DNA of 64,000 nt, taken from the NCBI RefSeq assembly GCF_900013425.1, contig NZ_FBXK01000005.1, positions 1,550,001 to 1,614,000 on the forward strand, in the 5' to 3' direction. Below the pieces are notes generated by a model. That model worked only from the letters and a program-made list of their open reading frames with translations, was not told the origin of the DNA and made no database searches. Positions within the stretch are counted from its first letter, which is position 1. Each line of letters starts with the position of its first letter. This document shows, piece after piece, positions 42,182 to 51,283 of the stretch. The translations under genes and the position numbers were made by a program. The stretch is from Sphingobium sp. Z007 (lineage in GTDB: Bacteria; Pseudomonadota; Alphaproteobacteria; Sphingomonadales; Sphingomonadaceae).

Positions 42182-44236
42182 ATGGCGACCAAGGCGAACA
42201 GCAAGAGTGCGGCAGGTGCAGGCGATGGCGGGGATGAAGGCGGCGATGCCCCCCTGCTCGACCTCAACGAAGCCTCTGTCAAAAAGCTGATCGCGCGCGC
42301 TAAGAAGCGCGGCTACATCACCTATGACGAGTTGAACAACGCCCTGCCGCAGGACCAGATGTCCTCCGAGCAGATCGAGGACGTGATGTCCGCGCTCAAT
42401 GACATGGGCGTCAACATCGTCGAAAACGAAGAAGCGAGCGAAGACGGCGACGAGCAGCGCGAGCGCGAAGACGCCGAGGACGCCGAAGATGAGGCGGGCG
42501 ACGATGACGGCCCGAAGCTCATCACCGAAAAGAAGAAAGAAACGGTCGATCGCACCGACGATCCCGTGCGCATGTATCTGCGCGAAATGGGCGCGGTGGA
42601 ACTGCTCAGCCGCGAAGGCGAAATCGCCATCGCCAAGCGGATCGAGGCTGGTCGCGACACCATGATTTTGGGCCTGTGCGAAAGCCCGACGACCTTTAAC
42701 GCGATCATCGAATGGTCGACCGCGCTGAACAATGGCGAAATGCAGCTACGCGAGATACTCGATCTCGACGCCATGCTGTCCAAAGATCCTGCCCCGGAAA
42801 GCCTGGAGGAAGGCGCCGAGGACGATGATGGCGAGATCAGCGAGAAGACCGCCGGCCCCAGCTTCAAGGAAGAAGAAGAGCCGGAGGAGGAACCCGCTGA
42901 CGCGGACGAGGACGAGGAAGGCGCCGCACGCCGCGCCCGTCGCGTAGAAGAGGAAGAGGAAGAGGACAACACCCTCTCCCTGGCCCAGATGGAAGAGACG
43001 CTCAAGCCGATGGCGCTTGAGAAGTTCGCCACTATAACTGAAATCTTTCGCGCTTTCTCCGCCGCCCAGGCGTCGCGCATGGTCGCCATGAGCACTGGCG
43101 AAGTGCTCAGCCAAAAGGACGAGGACGACTATCAGGAACTGCGCGAAAGCCTCACTGCGCAGGTCGAGAGCGTGCAGTTCCACCAGCAGAAGATCGAATA
43201 TCTGGTCGATCAGCTCTATGCCTATAACCGGCGCCTGACCGCGCTCGGTGGACAGATGCTGCGGCTGGCCGAACGGCATAAAGTGCCGCGCAAGGATTTC
43301 CTCGACCGTTATGTGAACCATGAACTGGACGATGGCTGGCTCGACAAGGTCGGCGGTCTGGACAAGAAGTGGACCGCCTTCGTCGCCGCCGAAGGGCGCG
43401 CGGTCGATCGCATCCGCAACGAGATCGGCGAAATCGCCCAGGCGACCGGCATGTCGCTCAGCGAGTTCCGCCGCATCGTGAACATGGTGCAAAAGGGCGA
43501 ACGCGAAGCGCGCCTGGCGAAGAAGGAAATGGTCGAGGCGAACCTGCGCCTGGTCATCTCCATCGCTAAAAAATATACGAACCGTGGCCTGCAATTCCTT
43601 GATCTCATTCAGGAAGGTAATATCGGCCTGATGAAGGCGGTGGATAAATTCGAATATCGCCGCGGCTATAAATTCAGCACCTACGCCACTTGGTGGATCA
43701 GGCAGGCGATCACCCGGTCGATCGCGGACCAGGCGCGGACCATCCGCATCCCAGTCCACATGATCGAGACCATCAACAAGCTGGTCCGCACTAGCCGCCA
43801 GTTCCTGCACGAGCAGGGCCGCGAACCGACCCCGGAGGAAATGGCCGAACGCCTGTCCATGCCGCTGGAAAAGGTCCGCAAGGTGATGAAGATCGCCAAG
43901 GAGCCGATATCTCTCGAAACGCCGATCGGCGACGAGGAAGACAGCCATCTGGGCGACTTTATCGAGGACAAGAATGCGATCATTCCTGTGGATGCCGCCA
44001 TTCAGGCGAATCTGAAAGAGACGGTCACCCGCGTCCTTGCCTCGCTCACCCCGCGTGAGGAGCGCGTGCTGCGCATGCGCTTTGGCATCGGCATGAATAC
44101 CGACCATACGCTCGAGGAAGTGGGCCAGCAGTTCAGTGTGACGCGCGAACGTATCCGCCAGATCGAGGCGAAGGCGCTGCGCAAGCTCAAGCATCCGTCG
44201 CGCTCGCGTAAAATGCGGTCCTTCCTGGACCAATAA
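42182..44236 (+). CDS. rpoD: RNA polymerase primary sigma factor (sigma-70)
   Basis: The 684-residue protein contains region 1.1 (residues ~15-85), a long acidic non-conserved region with Glu/Asp runs ([19 protein letters not shown]), region 2 ([21 protein letters not shown]), region 3 and region 4.2 ([35 protein letters not shown]). It directs housekeeping transcription. A strong intrinsic terminator follows at 44278-44307. Confidence 0.98.
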   Translation: MATKANSKSAAGAGDGGDEGGDAPLLDLNEASVKKLIARAKKRGYITYDELNNALPQDQMSSEQIEDVMSALNDMGVNIVENEEASEDGDEQREREDAEDAEDEAGDDDGPKLITEKKKETVDRTDDPVRMYLREMGAVELLSREGEIAIAKRIEAGRDTMILGLCESPTTFNAIIEWSTALNNGEMQLREILDLDAMLSKDPAPESLEEGAEDDDGEISEKTAGPSFKEEEEPEEEPADADEDEEGAARRARRVEEEEEEDNTLSLAQMEETLKPMALEKFATITEIFRAFSAAQASRMVAMSTGEVLSQKDEDDYQELRESLTAQVESVQFHQQKIEYLVDQLYAYNRRLTALGGQMLRLAERHKVPRKDFLDRYVNHELDDGWLDKVGGLDKKWTAFVAAEGRAVDRIRNEIGEIAQATGMSLSEFRRIVNMVQKGEREARLAKKEMVEANLRLVISIAKKYTNRGLQFLDLIQEGNIGLMKAVDKFEYRRGYKFSTYATWWIRQAITRSIADQARTIRIPVHMIETINKLVRTSRQFLHEQGREPTPEEMAERLSMPLEKVRKVMKIAKEPISLETPIGDEEDSHLGDFIEDKNAIIPVDAAIQANLKETVTRVLASLTPREERVLRMRFGIGMNTDHTLEEVGQQFSVTRERIRQIEAKALRKLKHPSRSRKMRSFLDQ

Positions 44237-44277
44237 TTACAGTCGATCGGTAAATAGTAATTAACCATCGTTGACGG

Positions 44278-44307
44278 AAAAGGGCGGCTTTCACGGTCGC
44301 CCTTTTT
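44278..44307 (+). terminator. Intrinsic terminator after rpoD
   Basis: AAAAGGGCG (44278-44286) pairs with CGCCC (44298-44302) followed by TTTTT (44303-44307). The A/T pairs extend the stem. This is the clearest intrinsic terminator in the window and marks the end of the dnaG-rpoD unit. Confidence 0.88.
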
Positions 44308-44390
44308 GATTCCGTAAACCGGACGTTTACTTGGCCGCGTTATCTCTATGTGCTCAGCCGCACATGCGGGGGCATCACAGGGATTTGGGC

Positions 44391-45071
44391 ATGAGCGAAG
44401 CGGCACCGCGCTATCAATTCGGCGACATAGCGCGAATCCTGGAGGCGCTGGTCGCCGCCGATGGAACCGCCGCCCATGCCTATGCCAATCGCGCCAGCAC
44501 CGGCGTCGCCCGCGACACGCTGCTGTCCCTGTCCGATCTCGCCGACGCCGCTTATTATCTCTGCATGCTCCACGGCCGCCATCCCGGCGTGATCGATCAT
44601 GCCGCGACCCGCTCCGCTGACAATGCCGCGCGCCAGTGGCTGATCGAAACCGGCGACGCCTTCGCTCGCGAACGCGCCTATCTGACCCAGGTCACGGTTG
44701 CCGTCGGCCCCGCGCCGAGCACGGCGGGCCAGGCCGATTGCGAAACCGCCGTCAGCCAGCAACGCCACGCACTCGACATGCTCGCCCAATCCGACCGGCG
44801 TGGCTGCGCCATGGGCGCGGCGATGGCGCTGGCGCTGGACTGGCGCGCCGTGCGTCATGTGCTCGACATGGCGGCGCTGCGCGCAGGGCTGGAACCCCAT
44901 GCCTGCACCTTGCCCGATCGCCATGTGACATTGGACGTCGCCCGCGCCATTGGCGGCGATGACGCCATCGACCGGGCGATCCAGTTCGGCGCACGCCAGT
45001 TGCTCAATCAGCATCGCGGCCTGTGGGATCTGCTCGCCGCCCGCGCCGACGTGCGCGCCCGGCAGGCCTGA
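44391..45071 (+). CDS. Unrecognised helical protein
   Basis: The 226-residue protein starts at ATG 44391. It is Ala/Asp/His-rich, mostly helical, with no signal peptide or TM segment. Segments such as LSDLADAAYYLCMLHGRHPG and GDAFARERAYLTQVTVAVGPAPST stand out but match no family that I know. The upstream 60 bp of open frame are after the rpoD terminator and look non-coding. It lies 94 bp upstream of the MoxR gene, on the same strand. Confidence 0.7.
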   Translation: MSEAAPRYQFGDIARILEALVAADGTAAHAYANRASTGVARDTLLSLSDLADAAYYLCMLHGRHPGVIDHAATRSADNAARQWLIETGDAFARERAYLTQVTVAVGPAPSTAGQADCETAVSQQRHALDMLAQSDRRGCAMGAAMALALDWRAVRHVLDMAALRAGLEPHACTLPDRHVTLDVARAIGGDDAIDRAIQFGARQLLNQHRGLWDLLAARADVRARQA

Positions 45072-45165
45072 CCAGCCCTTTAACGCCTGATTTCCCTTTC
45101 GCGATTGCGCCTGCCCGCGGCTTTGCCTAGTCCGGTTGCCATAGGCAACGGAATGGACCAGCAAG

Positions 45166-46011
45166 ATGCGCTTTGAAGGCACGCAGGATTATGTCGCGAC
45201 CGACGACCTGAAAGTCGCGGTCAATGCCGCCGTGCTGCTGCGCCGGCCGCTGCTGGTGAAGGGGGAGCCAGGCACCGGCAAGACCGTCCTGGCCCAGGAA
45301 ATTGCCAAGGCGCTGGACGCCCCGCTGATCGAATGGAACGTCAAATCCACGACGAAGGCGCATCAGGGCCTCTATGAATATGACGCCGTCGCTCGTCTGC
45401 GCGATGGGCAGCTGGGCGACGAACGCGTCCATGATATCGCCAATTATATCCGCAAGGGCAAATTGTGGGAGGCCTTCACCTCCCCCAAGCTACCCGTCCT
45501 GCTGATCGACGAGATCGACAAGGCCGACATCGAATTTCCCAACGACCTGTTGCAGGAACTCGACCGCATGGCCTTCCACGTCTATGAAACGGGCGAGACG
45601 GTTGCGGCGGCCGATCGCCCGATCGTCATCATCACGTCGAACAACGAAAAGGAACTGCCCGACGCCTTCCTGCGCCGCTGCTTCTTCCACTATATCAAAT
45701 TCCCCGACCGCGAGACGCTGACACAAATCGTCGATGTCCATTTCCCTGGTATCCAGAAGATATTGGTCAGCAAGGCGATGGATATTTTCTACGAGATTCG
45801 CGACGTGCCGGGTCTGAAAAAGAAGCCCAGCACCAGTGAACTGCTCGACTGGCTCAAGCTGCTGCTGAACGAGGATATGCCGCTCGACGTCCTCCAGAAT
45901 AGCGACCCGAGCAAGGCGATCCCGCCGCTCCACGGCGCGCTGCTCAAAAATGAGCAGGACATCATGATGTTCGAGCGCCTGGCCTTCATGGCACGCCGAC
46001 AGGGGCGGTAA
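45166..46011 (+). CDS. MoxR family AAA+ ATPase
   Basis: The 281-residue protein has Walker A GEPGTGKT (residues ~33-40), Walker B LLIDEIDKAD, sensor 1 IVIITSNN and an arginine finger region (LPDAFLRRCFFHYI). MoxR-type ATPases act as chaperones with VWA-domain partners to mature metal cofactors or complexes. The VWA gene of the CoxE type is at 50102, about 4.1 kb away on the same strand, with four unrelated genes between. Confidence 0.93.
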   Translation: MRFEGTQDYVATDDLKVAVNAAVLLRRPLLVKGEPGTGKTVLAQEIAKALDAPLIEWNVKSTTKAHQGLYEYDAVARLRDGQLGDERVHDIANYIRKGKLWEAFTSPKLPVLLIDEIDKADIEFPNDLLQELDRMAFHVYETGETVAAADRPIVIITSNNEKELPDAFLRRCFFHYIKFPDRETLTQIVDVHFPGIQKILVSKAMDIFYEIRDVPGLKKKPSTSELLDWLKLLLNEDMPLDVLQNSDPSKAIPPLHGALLKNEQDIMMFERLAFMARRQGR

Positions 46012-46028
46012 GGCAAAAAGGCACAAGC

Positions 46029-46106
46029 TCCGTTCGCTTCGAGCGAAGTCGAGAAGCGGGTAGCGCAGCGCATGACGTTTCTCGACTTCGCTCGAAGCGA
46101 ACGAAT
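46029..46106. repeat. Type B inverted repeat after the MoxR gene
   Basis: The left arm CCGTTCGCTTCGAGCGAAGTCGAGAAGCG and right arm TTTCTCGACTTCGCTCGAAGCGAACG pair across a short centre. It is closely related to the copy at 40160-40232. Confidence 0.87.
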
Positions 46107-46126
46107 TTCATAGCAGGAACCATCCC

Positions 46127-46570
46127 ATGCCGGATACTACCGCCCATACCGCCCATACCGCCCATACCGCCGGATGCCTCTGCGGCGATGTCCGCATCAC
46201 CATCGCCGCAGCCCCCATCGCCGCGCGCATGTGCTGGTGCCGCCTGTGTCAATATCTGGGCGGCGGTTCGGCAACCGTGAACGTCTGCTTCCCGTCCGAC
46301 GCGGTGACCACGACCGGCGAGGTCTGCTGGCATGACAGTATCGCCGACAGCGGCAACGCGATGAAGCGCGGCTTCTGCCCGACCTGCGGCACGCCGCTGT
46401 TCAGCCTGGCCGAATCGCGCCCGCATCTGACCTTCATCCGCGCCGGCGCGCTCGATGATCCCGCGCTGATCGGTCCGCAGGCGGTGATCTGGACCGATGC
46501 CGCCCCCGACTGGGCGCATCATGATCCCGATCTGCCTCACTATCCGGCGCAAATCCCGCCTGTCGCGTGA
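46127..46570 (+). CDS. GFA family zinc-binding protein
   Basis: The 147-residue protein has the zinc-binding pattern of the glutathione-dependent formaldehyde-activating (GFA/Mss4-like) fold: CLCGDVR, CWCRLCQ and GFCPTCGTPLF. The function of most members is unknown. The N-terminus encodes HTAHTAHTA from three exact copies of a 9-bp unit (about 46141-46167), a possible variable-length tract. AGGA lies 7 nt before the ATG. Confidence 0.9.
   Translation: MPDTTAHTAHTAHTAGCLCGDVRITIAAAPIAARMCWCRLCQYLGGGSATVNVCFPSDAVTTTGEVCWHDSIADSGNAMKRGFCPTCGTPLFSLAESRPHLTFIRAGALDDPALIGPQAVIWTDAAPDWAHHDPDLPHYPAQIPPVA
46141..46167. repeat. Three tandem 9-bp units in the 5' end of the GFA gene
   Basis: CGCCCATAC is repeated three times without change and encodes (HTA)3 in the protein. 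The unit is a multiple of three, so copy-number change would keep the frame. Confidence 0.85.
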
Positions 46571-46659
46571 AATAGGCGCTTGCGCCCCCCGGTTTAGTCT
46601 GTAGCCTAACTGTCATAGTTCAATGCCGCGCAAAGACGGTATCGACCTGGAGAGTGATG

Positions 46660-47709
46660 ATGCCGAAGCGCGCCCAAGGACCGATTGCCGCCATAGTCTC
46701 CGCCATGGCGTTGTGCCTTGCGGTTCCGTCGCTCGCGCGGGCCGCCGACGCCGAAGCCTGGACCCCGACGGACAATGCCATCCGCGCCGCGTCCGCTGGC
46801 ATCGCCCTGCCCCAGACCGTGGCCGGTCTCTCGCTCAGCAAGAGCGGCGAAGCCTCCAATGGCGGCCGCGCGGTCGATAATTATGCGCAATATCTGTCCG
46901 AAGACGGCGTCATCCAGGCGACCCTCTACGTCTATCTGCCGACCTATGCCGACGCTTCGCTGGCCGCCTATATGACCGACAAGGCGGTGATGGCGCGGTT
47001 CGGTGCGAAGACCCGGCGCACCGCTTATGCCAGCGCGCCCGTCGCCGGCCGCGCGGATAGCGCGATCCGCGCCGTCTATGACGATGCCGCCGATGGCGCG
47101 CTGACGACGGCGGCCGGGTTCGTCCATGCCGGGCGCTGGATCGTCAAGATCCGCGTGACCGGCCCGACCGAACGGCGTGGCGAGGTGCTGGCCGGTCTGG
47201 ACGGGATGCTCGCCAAGCTGTCGGTCGATGACCCCGTCAGCCTGCACGCCACCGCCCCCGCCAGCTTCGCCACCTGCCCCGCCGCGCCGACCGCCGACGC
47301 CCGGCTGACCCCTGCCAAACCCGCCGAAGACGCCGCGCCGCAGGATGTCCGCATCCCGCGCGACGGCAAGGATGCGCTCTGCGTCCGCAGCACCGTGGCC
47401 ACCGCCGACGGCCGCTACGACATGCTCCAGCAGGTCGGGCGTGGCGACGGTGCGATCATCGTGCCCGTCGATGACAGCGGCACCGTGCTGGCCTTCGATC
47501 CCGCGGCCAACGGCGCAGGCTATAAACTCTCGATCCACATGGTTGGCCAGACCGACCTCTATGGCGTCTATGACAAGGTGCCCAGCCCGCATCAGGTGGC
47601 CGCCATCATCGAGCGCAAAGACACCCAGACCGCCGAAGCGCAGGCCGTCGCCACCTATGCCGCCAATGGCGAAGTGACGGTCAGCCGCCTGGCGCAGAAG
47701 GGGCGCTGA
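46660..47709 (+). CDS. Secreted protein of unknown function
   Basis: The 349-residue protein has a signal peptide (IAAIVSAMALCLAVPSLARAADA). Possible starts are GTG 46654, ATG 46657 and ATG 46660; I chose 46660 because GGAGA is 6-7 nt from it. The mature part is a single soluble domain with two cysteines (TCPAAP, LCVRST). There is no recognised family motif. It is followed 43 bp later by the DUF817 gene. Confidence 0.72.
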   Translation: MPKRAQGPIAAIVSAMALCLAVPSLARAADAEAWTPTDNAIRAASAGIALPQTVAGLSLSKSGEASNGGRAVDNYAQYLSEDGVIQATLYVYLPTYADASLAAYMTDKAVMARFGAKTRRTAYASAPVAGRADSAIRAVYDDAADGALTTAAGFVHAGRWIVKIRVTGPTERRGEVLAGLDGMLAKLSVDDPVSLHATAPASFATCPAAPTADARLTPAKPAEDAAPQDVRIPRDGKDALCVRSTVATADGRYDMLQQVGRGDGAIIVPVDDSGTVLAFDPAANGAGYKLSIHMVGQTDLYGVYDKVPSPHQVAAIIERKDTQTAEAQAVATYAANGEVTVSRLAQKGR

Positions 47710-47752
47710 AGGCCCTTTCGATCTTACCAAAATGCGGCTTTAACATGCCGGA

Positions 47753-48610
47753 ATGAACCAGCCGACAGACGCGACCCGCTTCGCCCATATCCGTGGCCGT
47801 CTGGAGGCGATCCGCCTATCACCCGGTCCAGCGGCATGGGCGTTCGAATTTCTGCTGTTCGGTTTCAAACAGGGCTGGGCCTGCCTGTTTGGCGGGCTGA
47901 TGCTGGCGCTACTGCTGGCGACGCACCTTTTCTATCCGCATGGCGCATCCCTCCATCGCTATGATTTCCTGACGTTGGCAGCGCTCTCCATCCAGGGCGC
48001 CATGCTGGGCTTCCGGCTCGAAAGCTGGAGCGAGGCGAAGGTCATCTTCGTCTTTCACCTGATCGGCACCGTAATGGAATTGTTCAAGACTCATGCCGGG
48101 TCGTGGATCTATCCAGAGGCCAGCCTGCTCCATGTCGGCCCGGTGCCCCTCTTCTCAGGATTCATGTATGCAGCGGTGGGCAGCTATATTGCGCGTGTAT
48201 GGCGCATCTTCGATTTCTGCTTCACTCGCTATCCGCCCGTCTGGACGACCGCATTGCTGGCGGTCGCGATCTACGTCAATTTCTTCGCGCATCACTGGCT
48301 CCCGGATATCCGGCTTGCCTTGTTTGCAGCCACCGTCCTGCTATTTGGCCGCACCTGGATCGTCTTCACACCCTGGCGCACGCCGCGACGAATGCCGCTT
48401 CTCCTCGGCTTCTTCCTCGTCGCCCTGTTCATCTGGTTCGCGGAAAATATCGGCACCTTCGCCAATGCATGGACCTATCCCGACCAGCGCCATGGCTGGC
48501 AGATGGTGAGCGTCGCCAAGCTCGGCAGTTGGTATCTGCTCATCATCATCTCCTTCGTGCTAGTGTCGCGCATCCACGACGGCGGCGCGAAACCCACTCA
48601 GATCAGATAG
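47753..48610 (+). CDS. DUF817 family integral membrane protein
   Basis: The 285-residue protein has about eight hydrophobic segments and the conserved polar patches FGFKQGWACLFGG, EAKVIFVFHLIGTVMELFKTHAGSW and WFAENIGTFANAWTYPDQRHGWQ. These match DUF817 (YoaT-like) membrane proteins of unknown function. Its 3' end overlaps the 3' end of the convergent chemotaxis gene by 13 bp. Confidence 0.85.
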   Translation: MNQPTDATRFAHIRGRLEAIRLSPGPAAWAFEFLLFGFKQGWACLFGGLMLALLLATHLFYPHGASLHRYDFLTLAALSIQGAMLGFRLESWSEAKVIFVFHLIGTVMELFKTHAGSWIYPEASLLHVGPVPLFSGFMYAAVGSYIARVWRIFDFCFTRYPPVWTTALLAVAIYVNFFAHHWLPDIRLALFAATVLLFGRTWIVFTPWRTPRRMPLLLGFFLVALFIWFAENIGTFANAWTYPDQRHGWQMVSVAKLGSWYLLIIISFVLVSRIHDGGAKPTQIR

Positions 48611-50025
48611 CCGACCTCATACAGCCCCCAGCGCCGCCCGCCGAACACCAGCGGCACGAACACGCTGCGCAGCGCGCGATAGCGGCCTTCGCCCAGATCC
48701 TGGCGATAGGTATAGAGGAAAAAGTCGCCCTCCTCCTGCAAGGCGCGCCGGGTCTGGCTGTCCATGAAAATCTGCCGGTTGCGGGCATGTTCCATGTTCC
48801 AGTCATGCGCACCGGGTCGCTGCGCCTGGCAGCGCGCGCTGATATGCGTGGGTAGGTAGCCGTTCATGTCCAGCAGGCAACAGCCGACGATCGCGCTGTC
48901 CTCGCTGGTCCGCCGGTCCAGTATCGGCCGCACCATCCTGTCGGCGAAATTCGTGAAGCCGTTGAGATATTGCGTCGGCGCCGATCCTTTTATCGGGCGA
49001 TAATCGGTGTCGAACAGTTGCGACAGGCTGATCTCGCCTCCCTCCAGCGCTCGCTCGATCAGCGCGCCGACCTCCTCCGCGCCATCCTCCGCCAAGGCGA
49101 TATAGCGGCTGTTGCGCGTCTTCTGCGGCCCATGCGCGGCGGTGTTGAGCATGGCGTTGGCCATGCCCTCCAGCCCTTCGAGCTGCTCACGCGCCACATC
49201 GACCCGCGCAGCATTGTCGCTGGCCGATCGCGCGAACGTCACCAGCCCGTGACGCAGCGCGTTGACGTCGCCATCGGCCGCATCGGTGCAGGTGACGATG
49301 GCGTCCGACCGCTCGCTAAACTGGGTGACCAGCGACGCGATCTCCGCCATGCTCAGCCGCAACCGGTCGATATGCGCGCCCGCCCCCCGGCCGCGCACGA
49401 TATTGGCCTCCACCCCGCCGATGAGATGGCGCGCGTCGCGGTCCAGCAGGGTCAGCTTGTCGCCGGCCGACGCCGCAGACTCCCCCGCCTGCCCCGCCAG
49501 CCGCCTGATCTCGTCCGCGACCACGGCAAAGCCCTGGGTCGCTGCGCCGCCGCGCGCCGCCTCGATCGCGGCATTGACCCCCAGCATCCGCGTCTGGCGC
49601 GCGATCGCGCCCAATTCCTCGCTGATATCGCCCACCGCCTCGATCACGGTCAGGAACTGGCGCAAATGCCCCTCCAGTCCGGTGACATGCTCCACCAGCG
49701 CCGCCACCTCGCCCAGCGACAGGCCGATCACCTCATGCCCCTCGGCGATGATCCGGCCGGCGCGCCGCGCGGTCAGGCTCAATTCCTGCGCGGCGGCGAC
49801 GCTTTCATTCTGGCTGGCGACCAGAGTTTCCATATTGGCCTGCAGGTTCGCCAGATGCGTCGAATCGCCCTGGATACGGCGGTTCAACTCGCTCAAATAT
49901 CCAGCCGTCTCGCTGCACTGCAATGCGATGTCGCCCGACCGTTCCCCCAGGTCAGCCAACAAGTCCCTGTTTTCCAAGCGCGCCCCGCGTTCAATATGCA
50001 CCGTGGATAGTGACGAATTAACCAT
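48598..50025 (-). CDS. Soluble methyl-accepting chemotaxis-like protein
   Basis: The 475-residue protein lacks any TM segment. The signalling tip is GAIARQTRMLGVNAAIEAARGG, a close match to the MCP hairpin consensus, at about residues 135-160. The C-terminal ~150 residues (FDTDYRPIKGSAPTQYLNGF..CCLLDMNGYLPTHIS) look like a Cache-type sensor domain placed after the signalling region. The start is ATG 50025; GTG and TTG codons lie just upstream. No other che genes are in the window. Confidence 0.85.
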   Translation of the reverse strand: MVNSSLSTVHIERGARLENRDLLADLGERSGDIALQCSETAGYLSELNRRIQGDSTHLANLQANMETLVASQNESVAAAQELSLTARRAGRIIAEGHEVIGLSLGEVAALVEHVTGLEGHLRQFLTVIEAVGDISEELGAIARQTRMLGVNAAIEAARGGAATQGFAVVADEIRRLAGQAGESAASAGDKLTLLDRDARHLIGGVEANIVRGRGAGAHIDRLRLSMAEIASLVTQFSERSDAIVTCTDAADGDVNALRHGLVTFARSASDNAARVDVAREQLEGLEGMANAMLNTAAHGPQKTRNSRYIALAEDGAEEVGALIERALEGGEISLSQLFDTDYRPIKGSAPTQYLNGFTNFADRMVRPILDRRTSEDSAIVGCCLLDMNGYLPTHISARCQAQRPGAHDWNMEHARNRQIFMDSQTRRALQEEGDFFLYTYRQDLGEGRYRALRSVFVPLVFGGRRWGLYEVGYLI

Positions 50026-50101
50026 GCACCGCAACACTTAATATTCGGACAATCGGCGGGCCGACGGCGGCTTGCATCGCTGCGCGTGCTGGCCGACAAG
50101 C

Positions 50102-51283
50102 ATGTCCATGCTGCTCAACTTTCTCGATGCGCTCCGCGCCGCCGGCATCAACGCCAGCATCAAGGAGCATCTGCTACTGCTCGAAGCGCTCGACCGCGAC
50201 GTCATCGCCCGTCGGCCGGAGGATTTCTATTATCTCGCCCGCGCAACCTATGTGAAGGACGAAGGGCTGCTGGACCGGTTCGACCAGGTGTTCGCCAAGG
50301 TCTTCAAGGGCGTGCTGGACCAGGACGGGCTAGAGGCGGCGATACCCGAAGACTGGCTGCGCCTCGTCGCCGAAAAATATCTCAGTCCCGAAGAGATGGA
50401 GAAAATCAAATCCCTGGGCGACTGGGACGCGATCATGAAGACCCTGAAAGAGCGGCTGGAGGAACAGCAAGGCCGACATCAGGGCGGCAATAAATGGATC
50501 GGCACCGGCGGCACCTCCCCCTTCGGCCATGGGGGCTATAACCCGGAAGGCGTGCGCATCGGCGGCGAATCCCGGCATAAGCGCGCGATCAAGGTGTGGG
50601 AAAAACGGGACTTCGCCAATCTCGACAACACGAAGGAACTCGGCACCCGCAACATCAAGGTCGCGCTGCGCCGCCTGCGCCGCTTCGCGCGGGAGGGGGC
50701 CGCGGACGAACTGGACCTGGACGAAACCATCCGCGGCACGGCGCGGCAGGGCTGGCTGGACATTCGGATGCGGCCCGAACGGCATAATGCGGTCAAACTG
50801 TTGTTGTTCCTGGACGTCGGAGGGTCGATGGACCCGTTCGTTACCCTGTGCGAGGAGCTGTTCTCCGCCGCCACTAGCGAATTTAAGAATATGGAATTCT
50901 TCTACTTCCACAATTGCCTTTACGAAGGCGTGTGGAAGGATAATCGCCGCCGCTTTGCCGAGCGGCTTTCGACCTGGGATATCCTCCACAAATATGGCCA
51001 TGATTATAAGGTCATCTTCGTCGGCGACGCGGCGATGAGCCCCTATGAAATCGCCCAGCCGGGCGGATCGGTCGAGCATATGAACCAGGAAGCCGGCGCG
51101 GTCTGGCTCCAGCGCGTCACCCATACCTATCCCGCCAGCGTGTGGCTCAACCCGGCAGCGCAAGCCCATTGGGGTTATAGCCAGTCGACAAAGATGATCC
51201 GCGAGCTGATGAACGACCGCATGTATCCGCTGACCATCCAGGGCATCGATGCAGCGATGCGCGAACTGACGCGCAAGCGGTGA
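50102..51283 (+). CDS. VWA domain protein of the CoxE type
   Basis: The 393-residue protein has a helical N-terminal half and a C-terminal VWA domain with metal-site LDVGGSMD, the variant DxGxS seen in CoxE-like proteins, followed by FFYFHNCLYEGVW and VIFVGDAAMSPYEI. Such proteins pair with MoxR ATPases. The likely partner is encoded at 45166. The start at ATG 50102 is chosen over the upstream open frame from 50072. Confidence 0.88.
   Translation: MSMLLNFLDALRAAGINASIKEHLLLLEALDRDVIARRPEDFYYLARATYVKDEGLLDRFDQVFAKVFKGVLDQDGLEAAIPEDWLRLVAEKYLSPEEMEKIKSLGDWDAIMKTLKERLEEQQGRHQGGNKWIGTGGTSPFGHGGYNPEGVRIGGESRHKRAIKVWEKRDFANLDNTKELGTRNIKVALRRLRRFAREGAADELDLDETIRGTARQGWLDIRMRPERHNAVKLLLFLDVGGSMDPFVTLCEELFSAATSEFKNMEFFYFHNCLYEGVWKDNRRRFAERLSTWDILHKYGHDYKVIFVGDAAMSPYEIAQPGGSVEHMNQEAGAVWLQRVTHTYPASVWLNPAAQAHWGYSQSTKMIRELMNDRMYPLTIQGIDAAMRELTRKR

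Noticed and set aside
42746..44233. 495-residue open frame antisense to rpoD
   Set aside because: It is a shadow of the sigma factor gene.
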